Shown: positions 17,601 to 25,688 of the stretch, in pieces
How positions within the stretch are numbered: position 1 is the stretch's first letter
Layout of the letters: each line of letters opens with the position of its first letter
Virus record (IMG/VR): IMGVR_UViG_3300050166_000025
Coordinates: 62,001-126,000 of that record
DNA: 64,000 bases
Strand: one strand, 5' to 3'
Source of the DNA: a virus
The notes under the pieces: model-generated
What the model saw: only the letters and a program-made list of their open reading frames with translations
The model's database searches: none
Told to the model about the DNA's origin: nothing
Made by a program: the position numbers and the translations under genes

Positions 17601-19402
17601 CTAGATAATTCTATCGGCTCTTCTGTAATAATTCGGTATGCGCCGGTTGTAAATGGATCCTTGGTTATTTGTTTAATCTTAACAAACTTTTCTGTTTTAT
17701 AATTTTTGAAATATTGACCAGCTGTAATAGTTCCTTTATTTTCAATATTAACTACAAACGTAGTTCCTTTAACTCCGCCACCAGTTGGAGTCCAAACGGT
17801 CCAGCCTGGAAGAGTTAATCCAATTGAGTCTTGTATTCCAGTATTGACCTGTATAAATGTGGAAATATTAGCGTTTAATACACCGAAAGCCGTTAGTTTT
17901 CTAGTGTTACCTATGCCATAATCTTCAATGATTAGTCTTTCACCAATATGAATTGCAGTGTAAGGAATTTCAGACGCAGTAATTACGGATGCTAACGCAG
18001 AAGCAATCTGTGAAAGGGTTCCAGCATTAGAATATGTGTTATTGATATATGTGCCTGCCGATAAACTAGACTCGGCTACAAATTCAAAATCATGCAACAT
18101 TCCATTAACTGCGTTTAATTCTGATTTAGCGGCCAATAAGAGCTTGTCACCATTATGAGGAACTGCAATTATTTGAATATCTAATACATCTTTCATGTCT
18201 TTTAAAAGATCTTCTAACTGAATAGAGCTACCTTTTAATTTATCAGTGAATGTTGAAGTATTGGCTTTATTCAATGAAACAGGAAGAGAATATATGTTGT
18301 TAAATTTAACGCCGTTCTTAATGTGATAAAAATCACCGGCCGTAGATTTAACCCAGTTCAATGTGGGTAGAGCTAAATCCGCCGCAGTTAAGAACATGTC
18401 ATCATTCGTTAGAGAGGTTCCTTGTAGACTGTATTCAGTTTTAACTGAGCCGACTTGAATGTCTAGGGACTCTGTATTCTCTCCGTTGTTTGCGTTATAT
18501 GAAATGAAATCTCCCTCTTTAATAGAATCAACATACATTCCAAAATATCTGTATATCTTATAAGTGTCTGCGTTTACATCGTCAAATAAAAATTCCAGAT
18601 TAATAAGATTTGCAATTGCGGTTTCAGTTCTTTCGAAACCTGAAGTTAAGATGTGATTATTTAGGATCTCAATCTTATCAGCAATTAAATCTCCGTTTGT
18701 ATATTCTTTCTTTTGAACAAATCCACCATGCACAACATCAATGCCATTGAATACGGTTGGTTGATTTACGTCAAAGTTATGAGTGATTGCTGCCTTTGGG
18801 AATTTGACATCGTTTACATGTGAATTAAGGTATGTACCAAGCTTTGAAGTTGGGCCGAGATCAAATGTTTTAACGATGGTTGCTCCCTTTAACATCTGCA
18901 TAACTCTTTCGTTTTGAGAAACTGTGGTGTTGTCAAGGTCTTTATTGAAGTCTGTTCCTTCAACTCTGTAAATTACAAAGTGAGAAGGCATATTCTTCTC
19001 TAACCAAATAGGTGCAAAGAATCTGTATTGTTCAGGATAAAATTTAGAAGAATTGAAATACGCTCCATATTGATATTGCGTTTCATACTGTTTGGCATAA
19101 TCACCATACACGCTTAGGTCTGAATTCTCTCTTAGAGTTTCATACTTAATTGCGCTAGGAGTTTTTAGACCGTAGAAAGATGCGACATCATTTGAATATT
19201 TTCCAGTATGATCAACTGGTCTATTCTTAAATGTTGTATTTGAAAGAGATGAATTCGACGAGATAGAATCCATATATAACGACCCGGCTGAATTAACCAC
19301 CAATTTGACGTTAGTAGTTAACTTTGGATTCGTTCTCAATAAGCCAAATGAAAGATCATCTACCTTATTATTTATCGCATCAAAGTTGGTTGTTATACTC
19401 AT
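14678..19402 (-). CDS. very large virion structural protein (1574 residues)
   Basis: Not recognised beyond being a phage structural protein. It begins MSITTNFDAINNKVDDLSFG and mixes strand-rich and helical parts with no membrane segment, nuclease or peptidase motif. A notable early stretch reads FFAPIWLEKNMPSHFVIYRVEG, the sort of segment seen in large Bacteroidota-phage tail proteins. It lies in a continuous run of tail genes between gp6/gp25 and the collagen-like fibres, the place held in T4 by wedge and fibre-attachment genes gp7-gp12. A peripheral baseplate or fibre-bearing role is inferred. A TATATA-rich stretch about 30 nt upstream may be its promoter. Confidence 0.65.
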   Translation of the reverse strand: MSITTNFDAINNKVDDLSFGLLRTNPKLTTNVKLVVNSAGSLYMDSISSNSSLSNTTFKNRPVDHTGKYSNDVASFYGLKTPSAIKYETLRENSDLSVYGDYAKQYETQYQYGAYFNSSKFYPEQYRFFAPIWLEKNMPSHFVIYRVEGTDFNKDLDNTTVSQNERVMQMLKGATIVKTFDLGPTSKLGTYLNSHVNDVKFPKAAITHNFDVNQPTVFNGIDVVHGGFVQKKEYTNGDLIADKIEILNNHILTSGFERTETAIANLINLEFLFDDVNADTYKIYRYFGMYVDSIKEGDFISYNANNGENTESLDIQVGSVKTEYSLQGTSLTNDDMFLTAADLALPTLNWVKSTAGDFYHIKNGVKFNNIYSLPVSLNKANTSTFTDKLKGSSIQLEDLLKDMKDVLDIQIIAVPHNGDKLLLAAKSELNAVNGMLHDFEFVAESSLSAGTYINNTYSNAGTLSQIASALASVITASEIPYTAIHIGERLIIEDYGIGNTRKLTAFGVLNANISTFIQVNTGIQDSIGLTLPGWTVWTPTGGGVKGTTFVVNIENKGTITAGQYFKNYKTEKFVKIKQITKDPFTTGAYRIITEEPIELSRTKIVNVYSDYRTEYGKFSAYALKDFDFDFYDQSNSDLGELMVEDLLLDLNSYNRYEAACEPNFNERAVDYFPTIYPVLESEVVNKRETISNLSQDAALSIKDFKINSEYDRLFENQLKETAVYSRVTPVINKFALKDAFNARMKPYILTYSEAFGSDNMSPVLNTGKQRDPLDYSMEHFHINYIPSIYEGSSANMKKLQSYVGYNTSITSELTVENLKRTDKNYFDKFFIWDGAYSDAVSIKSIQVNGLAHLVTFTGKFKSSIIDVNKIIAYNGTEYTLPSMPIIGLGEDTISFYGENPGLFVGETFDSFSINFVKSETRKMYSKFEDGSSHNFSSTIFRGLRYQFKSRKENRKAHPSEFKTTDVNGYRFASVLNLETSANTNGYSIEVIKNDAHQFICIYINLRLQHNDIDAITRKVLYEIKHAILDGKYIDTPLTGILDLNTGDWNSPNGVTLTGLTDQVGNKPQFEKQINPINTDTVNGYSYLIFDWTNYLTQVVQKKALKVIEVLNDSTIVVDGLPYEWDPNTNTTGARWNDVTGVSKSIQKTLTYTYHQGGYDAFREIVEGLQAKNMSEVFNTSSASIKYSTISTSGVETLNDYILNIQDGTSLVKPSFIKADVDADKPLSYKITSTEVGKKIVERPDSYFVELRRMNGHYNPLTCDVITFTDIYTENKGVDSNGIDERKKLIYDKFNRLGIAFASYFAEEGEAGWGIIKNYHFHKVNPDAPDSTLKLSMATDKTPVYPKIGEIAIDKRDMNVLQSKYASNYFVKSSANIGNTEVNGTFSPVEKRAFLASTIMKVNDTYDITAFTTSQVATVDELDKIRLNGLNGGSNTAIIWAETADKVYADFYIEQSILNELIENGIYSNFSKYVTPSKSAGSLNTIDDDLQEYVRANIAPRFNIQFVQVFANEGKNLSTDFLSVVNATDIDTTVYKEQTGYAIDTFANDSLSFRLIYNKRYEYSYQFKLVVKIKA

Positions 19403-19470
19403 TAGAAATTCCTATATGTATTGTTAGTAATATATATCACACTCACTTACAATAGGAATTTCTTAGAACA

Positions 19471-22400
19471 TTATCTCAGCTGTGAAATTTCTCCTGGTGT
19501 AGAGAAATCATTTGCATCAACAAAGAGTCTTTTGTGAGCTCCACCCGGCAAAGTTGAATTATAATTGCTTATCATTCCACTAGTAACGTTTGTTGAAGAG
19601 GAACCCTCTTGCTTGTATTTTGCGTATACTTCAACGTCAAAGAAGAAAGAATCTCCATTCTTTTCTAAAATATCAATACCAATTTTCTTAGAGTAAGTAA
19701 TGTTGCTTAGCGTATTTCCAACAATACCACCTATTCTACCAGTTTCGTTTACGCTGCTAGTAGTGCTAATACCAGTATCTGCGATACCATAATAATCTGT
19801 CATTCTATATTGGAAGATTAAATCTACTGAGATTGCATTGGTAGCACCTTGTTTAAGAGCTTTAGTTCCAAATTTATTATCAGCGCTTACGCTTAAACTC
19901 GTCTTCTCTAATGGAGCAAGATATAGATATGCACCACATGAATGACCACCTAATAAGTATTGATCGTTTGCATCAAATGACATCTTTAACGTTTGAGTCT
20001 TTGAAACTCCACCATCGTTAATCCATGTCGTTAATTTGTATGGATTTTGAAGAGCACCGTCTGTCATGTTAGCTCTTCTAGCTGAATTCTTCGACATTCT
20101 AACAAGACCATTACCCTGAATTTGTTGCGGAGTAATGATACCATTCTTTAACAATGGGTGGTCTTTATGTAAGAAAATACCGTTATCATACTTTTCATTT
20201 GTTAATACCGCATCACCAGAACCAATTGCAAGTTCAGTTAATCTTGGCGTAGTTGCATTGTTATATGCTCCAGACCAAATGAATGCATTAGAATCAGAAG
20301 ACGTGTTAAAATCAACAGAAGTTGCGTTATCGTAATTTCTTACTCTATTAGAATCAATTATAACATTATTAAACTTATATCCTAAACCATATTCAAAATC
20401 ATCAATACCACTAACATCTGTTAAATCAGGGGCATCCATTGAATATAGGTCTGCGTCATTTGCTAAATTACGGAATCTAGAATAGATGAATTGACCTCTT
20501 AATTGACCTGACTGCAATGGAATAGAATTAAAGAAGGTATTATTGGCAATAGAAGTGGCATCTATATTTTGGTATAAGATTGGCACTAAATCATATTTAC
20601 CTTCTGTTGTATAGTAAGTATTCGCTAACACTTCGGCGTCAGGTGTTGCTGACGGAGAAACACCTAAAACAGTTGAATTTCCTGAAGCGTATGCTGGCTT
20701 TTCTCTGTCTCCAATTAATCTTGCAACTAATTCTAATTCAGATGCTTTAGTGTTAGTCAGCTTAAGCTTAAAGTTCTTTGTTACAATTGCACCTTTTCTA
20801 TCTGTTTGTCCAGTAATCTCATCCACATAATAGCCTGCAAATAATTTGACAACTGAGTGATTATTAACAATGGTTTGATTTCCAGCCTGATCTTCAATAT
20901 AGACTGCCAGCTCTCCAAGAGTTCCAGCAATTTGTGCTTGTAAGGCTTGAATCTGTGCTTGCATTTCTACTAACTTATCGAATAAGCTAACCGGATTCTG
21001 CTCAGTTGTTAAAAAACCAGATGCGATCGTAGTTGCGTTATGCGCAAAATATTTAGAGTTGGCAATAAATGAATCATCTAAGTGATTATAAACGCCGGTT
21101 GTTTTTAAATCTTGATCAACCTGAACCTTAATTACTTCAAGCGAGTTTTGATTGATAGTATCTGTTAAAGCGGTTCCAGTAAATTGTCCTTCTGGAAATT
21201 CTATCTTTGCAATATTAGACCAATCTGACTCAACTGGATTTGCTGGAAAACCTGCCTCTGAAAGAGACTTAACCATAATTTCAACCGCTTCTCCGGACTG
21301 AAGAGCAATATCTAATGAATTAAAGTTTACGACTTGTGCATCCTCTTCATTTTCAATCTGCCAATAATATTTACCGTTAGAATCTTTAACACGTGTTCTA
21401 ACTGGTCCTAGTACCTCAATCCAGTTTGAAAATGCTGCGGTTTTAGTAGTAGCGTTGTTAGTATCGTTAAATGGTATTTGTTCAATTTGACTTGTTTTAC
21501 CGTTTGTTGAAACATAACGATATCTAATCTTAAACTGAACTACTTCTTGTGGAACTGAATCAGCTAATTTTTTAGCAAAAGGAACTGACCAGAAGCCTCT
21601 AACTTTGAATTTAGGAGCAACCGTCGATAAATTATTAGAATCAGCGATTGCTTTAATTTCTGAAACTAAAGAAGCATATAGGCTAGACTCAGTATTTCTC
21701 TGATCTACTAAAGCTTTATATTCATTTTGATCTCTGTCTTTTTCAACAGTAGACGTATACTTCTTGGTCATAATCGAAGTTTTCTTTTGACCAATAGCTT
21801 CATCTAATTTTTTAATAGCCTGCTCTGAAGCAGCCTTGTCAGATTTTAATTTTGTAATCTTGTTAGTTGCATCGTTATCCGTCAAGTGAGAATTAACTTG
21901 CACAACTTTGAAGTTATTTACCTCTAAAACAGGAGCATTCGGTACTAAACCAACTGTCGCAGGTGGAATAAAGTCGTTTTTTAAGCTCTTAATAAATTGC
22001 CCAAAATCAGCAACTTCAGTTTTATAGTAATCTGCTAGAGTGACAGAACTGCCGTCACTCATATTTAGTTTAAGATCGTTTGAGTAGAATGCAATTCCTG
22101 GAGAAAATTCTTCTGCCATTATCTTAGAATCTACGTCAATAGCCTTAATAAAGATAACTTGTCTTTCATCGAATGCAACGTTTAACTCAACACTAGTTTG
22201 AATTTCAGTCTCTTTATAGATTTTAAGTTCATCTGCTCCAATGTTAACTCCTTCAAATCCTTCAATTAACTCAAGCTCTATTTGGTAAGTGCTGCTGTTT
22301 AAAGATTTGACAATGTATCTAGTTGCTAGTTTTCCTGTATTCACCACTAATGAGTCACCAACCTTAAGAGTTTCTGTCTCCTTTAACGCTTTAGATGAGT

Positions 22401-23145
22401 CTGAATAAACGAATTTATTTAGAGTAAATAACCTAACCGTGTTGGTTTGAGTAACACCGTCAACGATCTGTGTCTTCTGGACATTATCAACGCTAATTAC
22501 GTCAAATGTACCAAAGTATTGCACTTTTCTAGAAGGCATTTCAACAATAGAAGAATCTAATGTATACTGATATTGATTCTGCACTAATTCATTCTTGAAT
22601 AGTGTGTAATCAATCGTATTTGCTGATTTATATAGAGTGTCAAAGGCTTGAACAGACGCTGCATTTTGACTATTAAAGACATATCTTTCAACGTACACTT
22701 TTTCAGTGTTTGCTGGAATTTGCCCATTAACGTTTAAGTTGACAGTCAAAAGAGGATTTAAAAAATCCTCGAAGAATTGATTTGCTTTAGTGTCAAACGT
22801 AGTTGGGGTATACAACGTATTGATTTTAGGAGCTGGTCCGCTTAATTTACTTGAAAAAACTTTACGGTAAGTACCATCCTTTAATTTTACAGTAGATGAC
22901 GCAGTTCCAACCGAAGATAAATTATCTAGGTTGTTACCTAATCTTTCAATTTCTCTCTTTAAGAAACCAAATGAAGGAACCTGAACGGCTTTAACAGCCT
23001 TGTTGGCTGGATCATACAAATTAATCACAACAGATTCTTTATCTGAAGTGATCGCTTCATTTGTTTTTTCAAAAGTTGTTAACGAATTATTGTACAACTC
23101 AATGAATTGTTCTAATAATTGTGAAATTGAATTGTTGGCGCTCAT
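19471..23145 (-). CDS. large virion structural protein with coiled coils and Fn3-like part (1224 residues)
   Basis: Function not recognised. A long Lys/Glu/Asp-rich coiled coil (about residues 420-500, around KLKSDKAASEQAIKKLDEAI) interrupts a strand-rich region that resumes as an Fn3-like domain (FKIRYRYVSTNGK...IMVKSLSEAGFPANP). A second short coiled coil is QAQIQALQAQIAG (about 715-730). The order suggests an elongated trimeric baseplate or fibre-linking protein. It ends 1 nt after the neighbouring 654-residue gene's start region on the same strand, showing tight packing. Confidence 0.62.
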   Translation of the reverse strand: MSANNSISQLLEQFIELYNNSLTTFEKTNEAITSDKESVVINLYDPANKAVKAVQVPSFGFLKREIERLGNNLDNLSSVGTASSTVKLKDGTYRKVFSSKLSGPAPKINTLYTPTTFDTKANQFFEDFLNPLLTVNLNVNGQIPANTEKVYVERYVFNSQNAASVQAFDTLYKSANTIDYTLFKNELVQNQYQYTLDSSIVEMPSRKVQYFGTFDVISVDNVQKTQIVDGVTQTNTVRLFTLNKFVYSDSSKALKETETLKVGDSLVVNTGKLATRYIVKSLNSSTYQIELELIEGFEGVNIGADELKIYKETEIQTSVELNVAFDERQVIFIKAIDVDSKIMAEEFSPGIAFYSNDLKLNMSDGSSVTLADYYKTEVADFGQFIKSLKNDFIPPATVGLVPNAPVLEVNNFKVVQVNSHLTDNDATNKITKLKSDKAASEQAIKKLDEAIGQKKTSIMTKKYTSTVEKDRDQNEYKALVDQRNTESSLYASLVSEIKAIADSNNLSTVAPKFKVRGFWSVPFAKKLADSVPQEVVQFKIRYRYVSTNGKTSQIEQIPFNDTNNATTKTAAFSNWIEVLGPVRTRVKDSNGKYYWQIENEEDAQVVNFNSLDIALQSGEAVEIMVKSLSEAGFPANPVESDWSNIAKIEFPEGQFTGTALTDTINQNSLEVIKVQVDQDLKTTGVYNHLDDSFIANSKYFAHNATTIASGFLTTEQNPVSLFDKLVEMQAQIQALQAQIAGTLGELAVYIEDQAGNQTIVNNHSVVKLFAGYYVDEITGQTDRKGAIVTKNFKLKLTNTKASELELVARLIGDREKPAYASGNSTVLGVSPSATPDAEVLANTYYTTEGKYDLVPILYQNIDATSIANNTFFNSIPLQSGQLRGQFIYSRFRNLANDADLYSMDAPDLTDVSGIDDFEYGLGYKFNNVIIDSNRVRNYDNATSVDFNTSSDSNAFIWSGAYNNATTPRLTELAIGSGDAVLTNEKYDNGIFLHKDHPLLKNGIITPQQIQGNGLVRMSKNSARRANMTDGALQNPYKLTTWINDGGVSKTQTLKMSFDANDQYLLGGHSCGAYLYLAPLEKTSLSVSADNKFGTKALKQGATNAISVDLIFQYRMTDYYGIADTGISTTSSVNETGRIGGIVGNTLSNITYSKKIGIDILEKNGDSFFFDVEVYAKYKQEGSSSTNVTSGMISNYNSTLPGGAHKRLFVDANDFSTPGEISQLR

Positions 23146-23146
23146 A

Positions 23147-25111
23147 TTATCTTAAAATGTCAAGCTCAAATGTCTTGTTTTGTTCATCGATGCAAATAAG
23201 TTCTACATAAGGTTTTTGACTAATCATCTGCGATGAATTAAATGAAGCGGCTAGCTTCCAACCCGTAGAACTTAACTTGTTAGTGTAAATTTTGAAGTTA
23301 TAAATACCTAAGTCTATTGCAGAGTTAAATACTACTTTTAAAACTTGTCCATTTTTCCAGCTAACTGTACTATCATCAATGTATATATTAATGTCACTCG
23401 CAGCCTGGTTTTGATCTACGTAAATAGAAACCCGGTTAGTGTACGGTCTTAATCTGGCCCACATTCCGTTATTAATAGAATTAAGTGGATTATATGGATT
23501 AGTAACATCTAATTTATCACCAACGCTCCAGTTTAAATACGAGTTGTTAGATATATCATAACTAAAAGAATCCAGCAATTCATATCCATAAACTGTATTA
23601 ACGATTTTAATTTTATCTTTGACAGTTTTATCTAAAGCTATTCCTTCACTATCTCTTAGAACATCAATATTATATTGAACACTAGTTGGAATAGTTCCAT
23701 CTATCATTTGATTGATTCTTGCGTTAGTAGACTGAATCAATTTCAGTAAAGAAGATGAGGAAGAGTAGTTTAGTTTAGCATTCTCAACTTCAACTTGTAG
23801 TGTATTAAGTTGAGTTTGAATATCCGTAAGATTGGTTGATGTTAGAATTAAACTCTTTAAGCTCTCAACCTCTTGTGCAATCGTAGTATATTTTGAATTT
23901 GAGTCTGCTAATAATTTCGTAGCATGTCCTAGTGCTGAAACAGTGTCTAGGAAAATGTCCATTCCAAAGGTAGAGAAATCATTAATGTTATTTTCAACTC
24001 CGACATTTTCTAATGAAGAGTTAAATTTAACATTTAGCTTTAATGCAAACGCATTACCGTTAAGTCCAGTAATATCGTTTGGCTTGTACTTTGTTTGAGT
24101 TGGAATATACCATCCATTTAAGTTTGGATCGTTTTTAAAATTATCCAAGATCAATACTCCATATAGATTCGTTGCTCTATTTACTGGAGTAGACTTAGAG
24201 TAAATATCATAGTAAACTAAGATAGCGTTAAAGCTAAAATCTCCACCTAGTTTTGAATAATCAAATAGCGTATTTAGATTAGATGAATTTACAATTCTAG
24301 AGTATGAAGCCGAATCAAAATCGATTCCAACTGCATTTTCAATAAAACCAACTTGATTAGCATCAATGTTTATTTCACCATCGGCCTGATCAACGACAGA
24401 AACAAGATTTAAGTTTGCATCTGGGTGAGATTGTCCTGCTCTACCCTGGATATATGTAGAAGGAGTATACGTTTTGGTTGCAGTATTATAAGTCTCCTGC
24501 TTTAAAAGAATCTCTGGTGTAAAACCTACGGCCGAGGGAACATTAACAAATACCTCGTTATAAGTATCTCCTTCATAACTCTTATCGTTAGACACATCAA
24601 TATTTCCAACGTACTTGATAACTTTCTCATATTCAGATCCAGTTAAAGAAGAATTGTCTTGCTCAACAGCTCTACTTAACCCAGAAACCACTTCTTGCGA
24701 ATTAGCAGTTCTGGCTTTAAAAGCTCCAATACGGTTTAAATACTTAAAGAATATTTTCTCAGAGTCAGACTTTAATATAGTAGAATCAAACGAAGAGTCA
24801 GTTAATACTAATTGCTCTAAGTTTAAGGCGTAGTTTTGAAAAGTTTGTGCAAAGTGAACATTTGCATTATCTACCGTTGCATCATCGTAAGCAGCACCTC
24901 CAATATCAAATAGATTTTTGAATTGGATATAATTGTTAGTTGAACCAAGAGCGGGTGTAGTGACTACTGGCATTTTAATCAGAGCAAACTTTGAAAATTC
25001 AAAGTTTAAATCTGGGTTATAATAAGACCTAGTCAAATCTCTAGAAGCATTGGCAAACGCATACATCGTTCCTCCCTGCTCTTGTGGTATTCTAATTAAT
25101 GGTGTTGCCAT
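23147..25111 (-). CDS. virion structural protein (654 residues)
   Basis: Not recognised. Starts MATPLIRIPQEQGGTMYAF, strand-rich with Asn/Ser loops. A helical coiled-coil region lies around residues 395-465 (ESLKSLILTSTNLTDIQTQL, then QVEVENAKLN). The C-terminal 150 residues look like a jelly-roll (VDQNQAASDINIYIDD, WKNGQVLKVVF). Shares the style of the neighbouring 1224-residue protein: sandwich domains around a coiled coil. Tail or baseplate location is inferred from context. Confidence 0.6.
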   Translation of the reverse strand: MATPLIRIPQEQGGTMYAFANASRDLTRSYYNPDLNFEFSKFALIKMPVVTTPALGSTNNYIQFKNLFDIGGAAYDDATVDNANVHFAQTFQNYALNLEQLVLTDSSFDSTILKSDSEKIFFKYLNRIGAFKARTANSQEVVSGLSRAVEQDNSSLTGSEYEKVIKYVGNIDVSNDKSYEGDTYNEVFVNVPSAVGFTPEILLKQETYNTATKTYTPSTYIQGRAGQSHPDANLNLVSVVDQADGEINIDANQVGFIENAVGIDFDSASYSRIVNSSNLNTLFDYSKLGGDFSFNAILVYYDIYSKSTPVNRATNLYGVLILDNFKNDPNLNGWYIPTQTKYKPNDITGLNGNAFALKLNVKFNSSLENVGVENNINDFSTFGMDIFLDTVSALGHATKLLADSNSKYTTIAQEVESLKSLILTSTNLTDIQTQLNTLQVEVENAKLNYSSSSSLLKLIQSTNARINQMIDGTIPTSVQYNIDVLRDSEGIALDKTVKDKIKIVNTVYGYELLDSFSYDISNNSYLNWSVGDKLDVTNPYNPLNSINNGMWARLRPYTNRVSIYVDQNQAASDINIYIDDSTVSWKNGQVLKVVFNSAIDLGIYNFKIYTNKLSSTGWKLAASFNSSQMISQKPYVELICIDEQNKTFELDILR

Positions 25112-25139
25112 TTAATGTATAGATTTATAATTTTAAAAA

Positions 25140-25679
25140 TTAGGCAATAGTTGCACCATGGCTACCAACGATAAACCATTTAGTTCCAGCAAATTTAAGT
25201 GAAACTCCACCATTTGCACCGATCGTTAATGAAGTTACTCCAGCAATGTTGGTAACACTGACAGCAACAGATACATTATCTGATAATAAAAAGATCTCTT
25301 GTCCTTCATCTCCAATATTTAAGTTAACTGAAGAAACTGCAATTTTATAAATGGCATGAACAAAAGCATTTGCGTTTGGTAAGTCACCTGATGCAATGTT
25401 TTTAACTGAAAGATTAGAACCAGCGCCTAACGTAAATTTAGCGTTGATCGCGGTTGGAACAGCCGAAGTTAAAGCAGTATTGCTAATTACAACTTTCCCA
25501 GCTGCAACGTTAACAGAGCCAAATGCGGCACTGCCAGACAATGCGATAGACTGATTTGTTACGTTTAATAATCCAGCGATGTCTGCTAAATCACTATTAA
25601 TAGCTGTAAAGTTGTCGTTGATAACAACTCTAGATGATGATACGCTATCAGTACCTAAAATTTGTGTAATGTTTGCCAT
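25140..25679 (-). CDS. small fibre-like virion protein
   Basis: 179 residues from the ATG at 25679; the in-frame TTG nine nt upstream is a weaker choice. The N-terminus ITQILGTDSVSSSRVVINDNFTAI resembles the fibre N-termini in this window (LKEILINDSANVVLDKLNYNF), suggesting a common attachment motif. The remainder is alternating small residues typical of beta-helical fibre shafts, ending in GGVSLKFAGTKWFIVGSHG. Probably a short fibre or fibre adaptor. It follows the 923-residue gene by a few nt. Confidence 0.6.
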   Translation of the reverse strand: MANITQILGTDSVSSSRVVINDNFTAINSDLADIAGLLNVTNQSIALSGSAAFGSVNVAAGKVVISNTALTSAVPTAINAKFTLGAGSNLSVKNIASGDLPNANAFVHAIYKIAVSSVNLNIGDEGQEIFLLSDNVSVAVSVTNIAGVTSLTIGANGGVSLKFAGTKWFIVGSHGATIA

Positions 25680-25688
25680 TTTGAACAA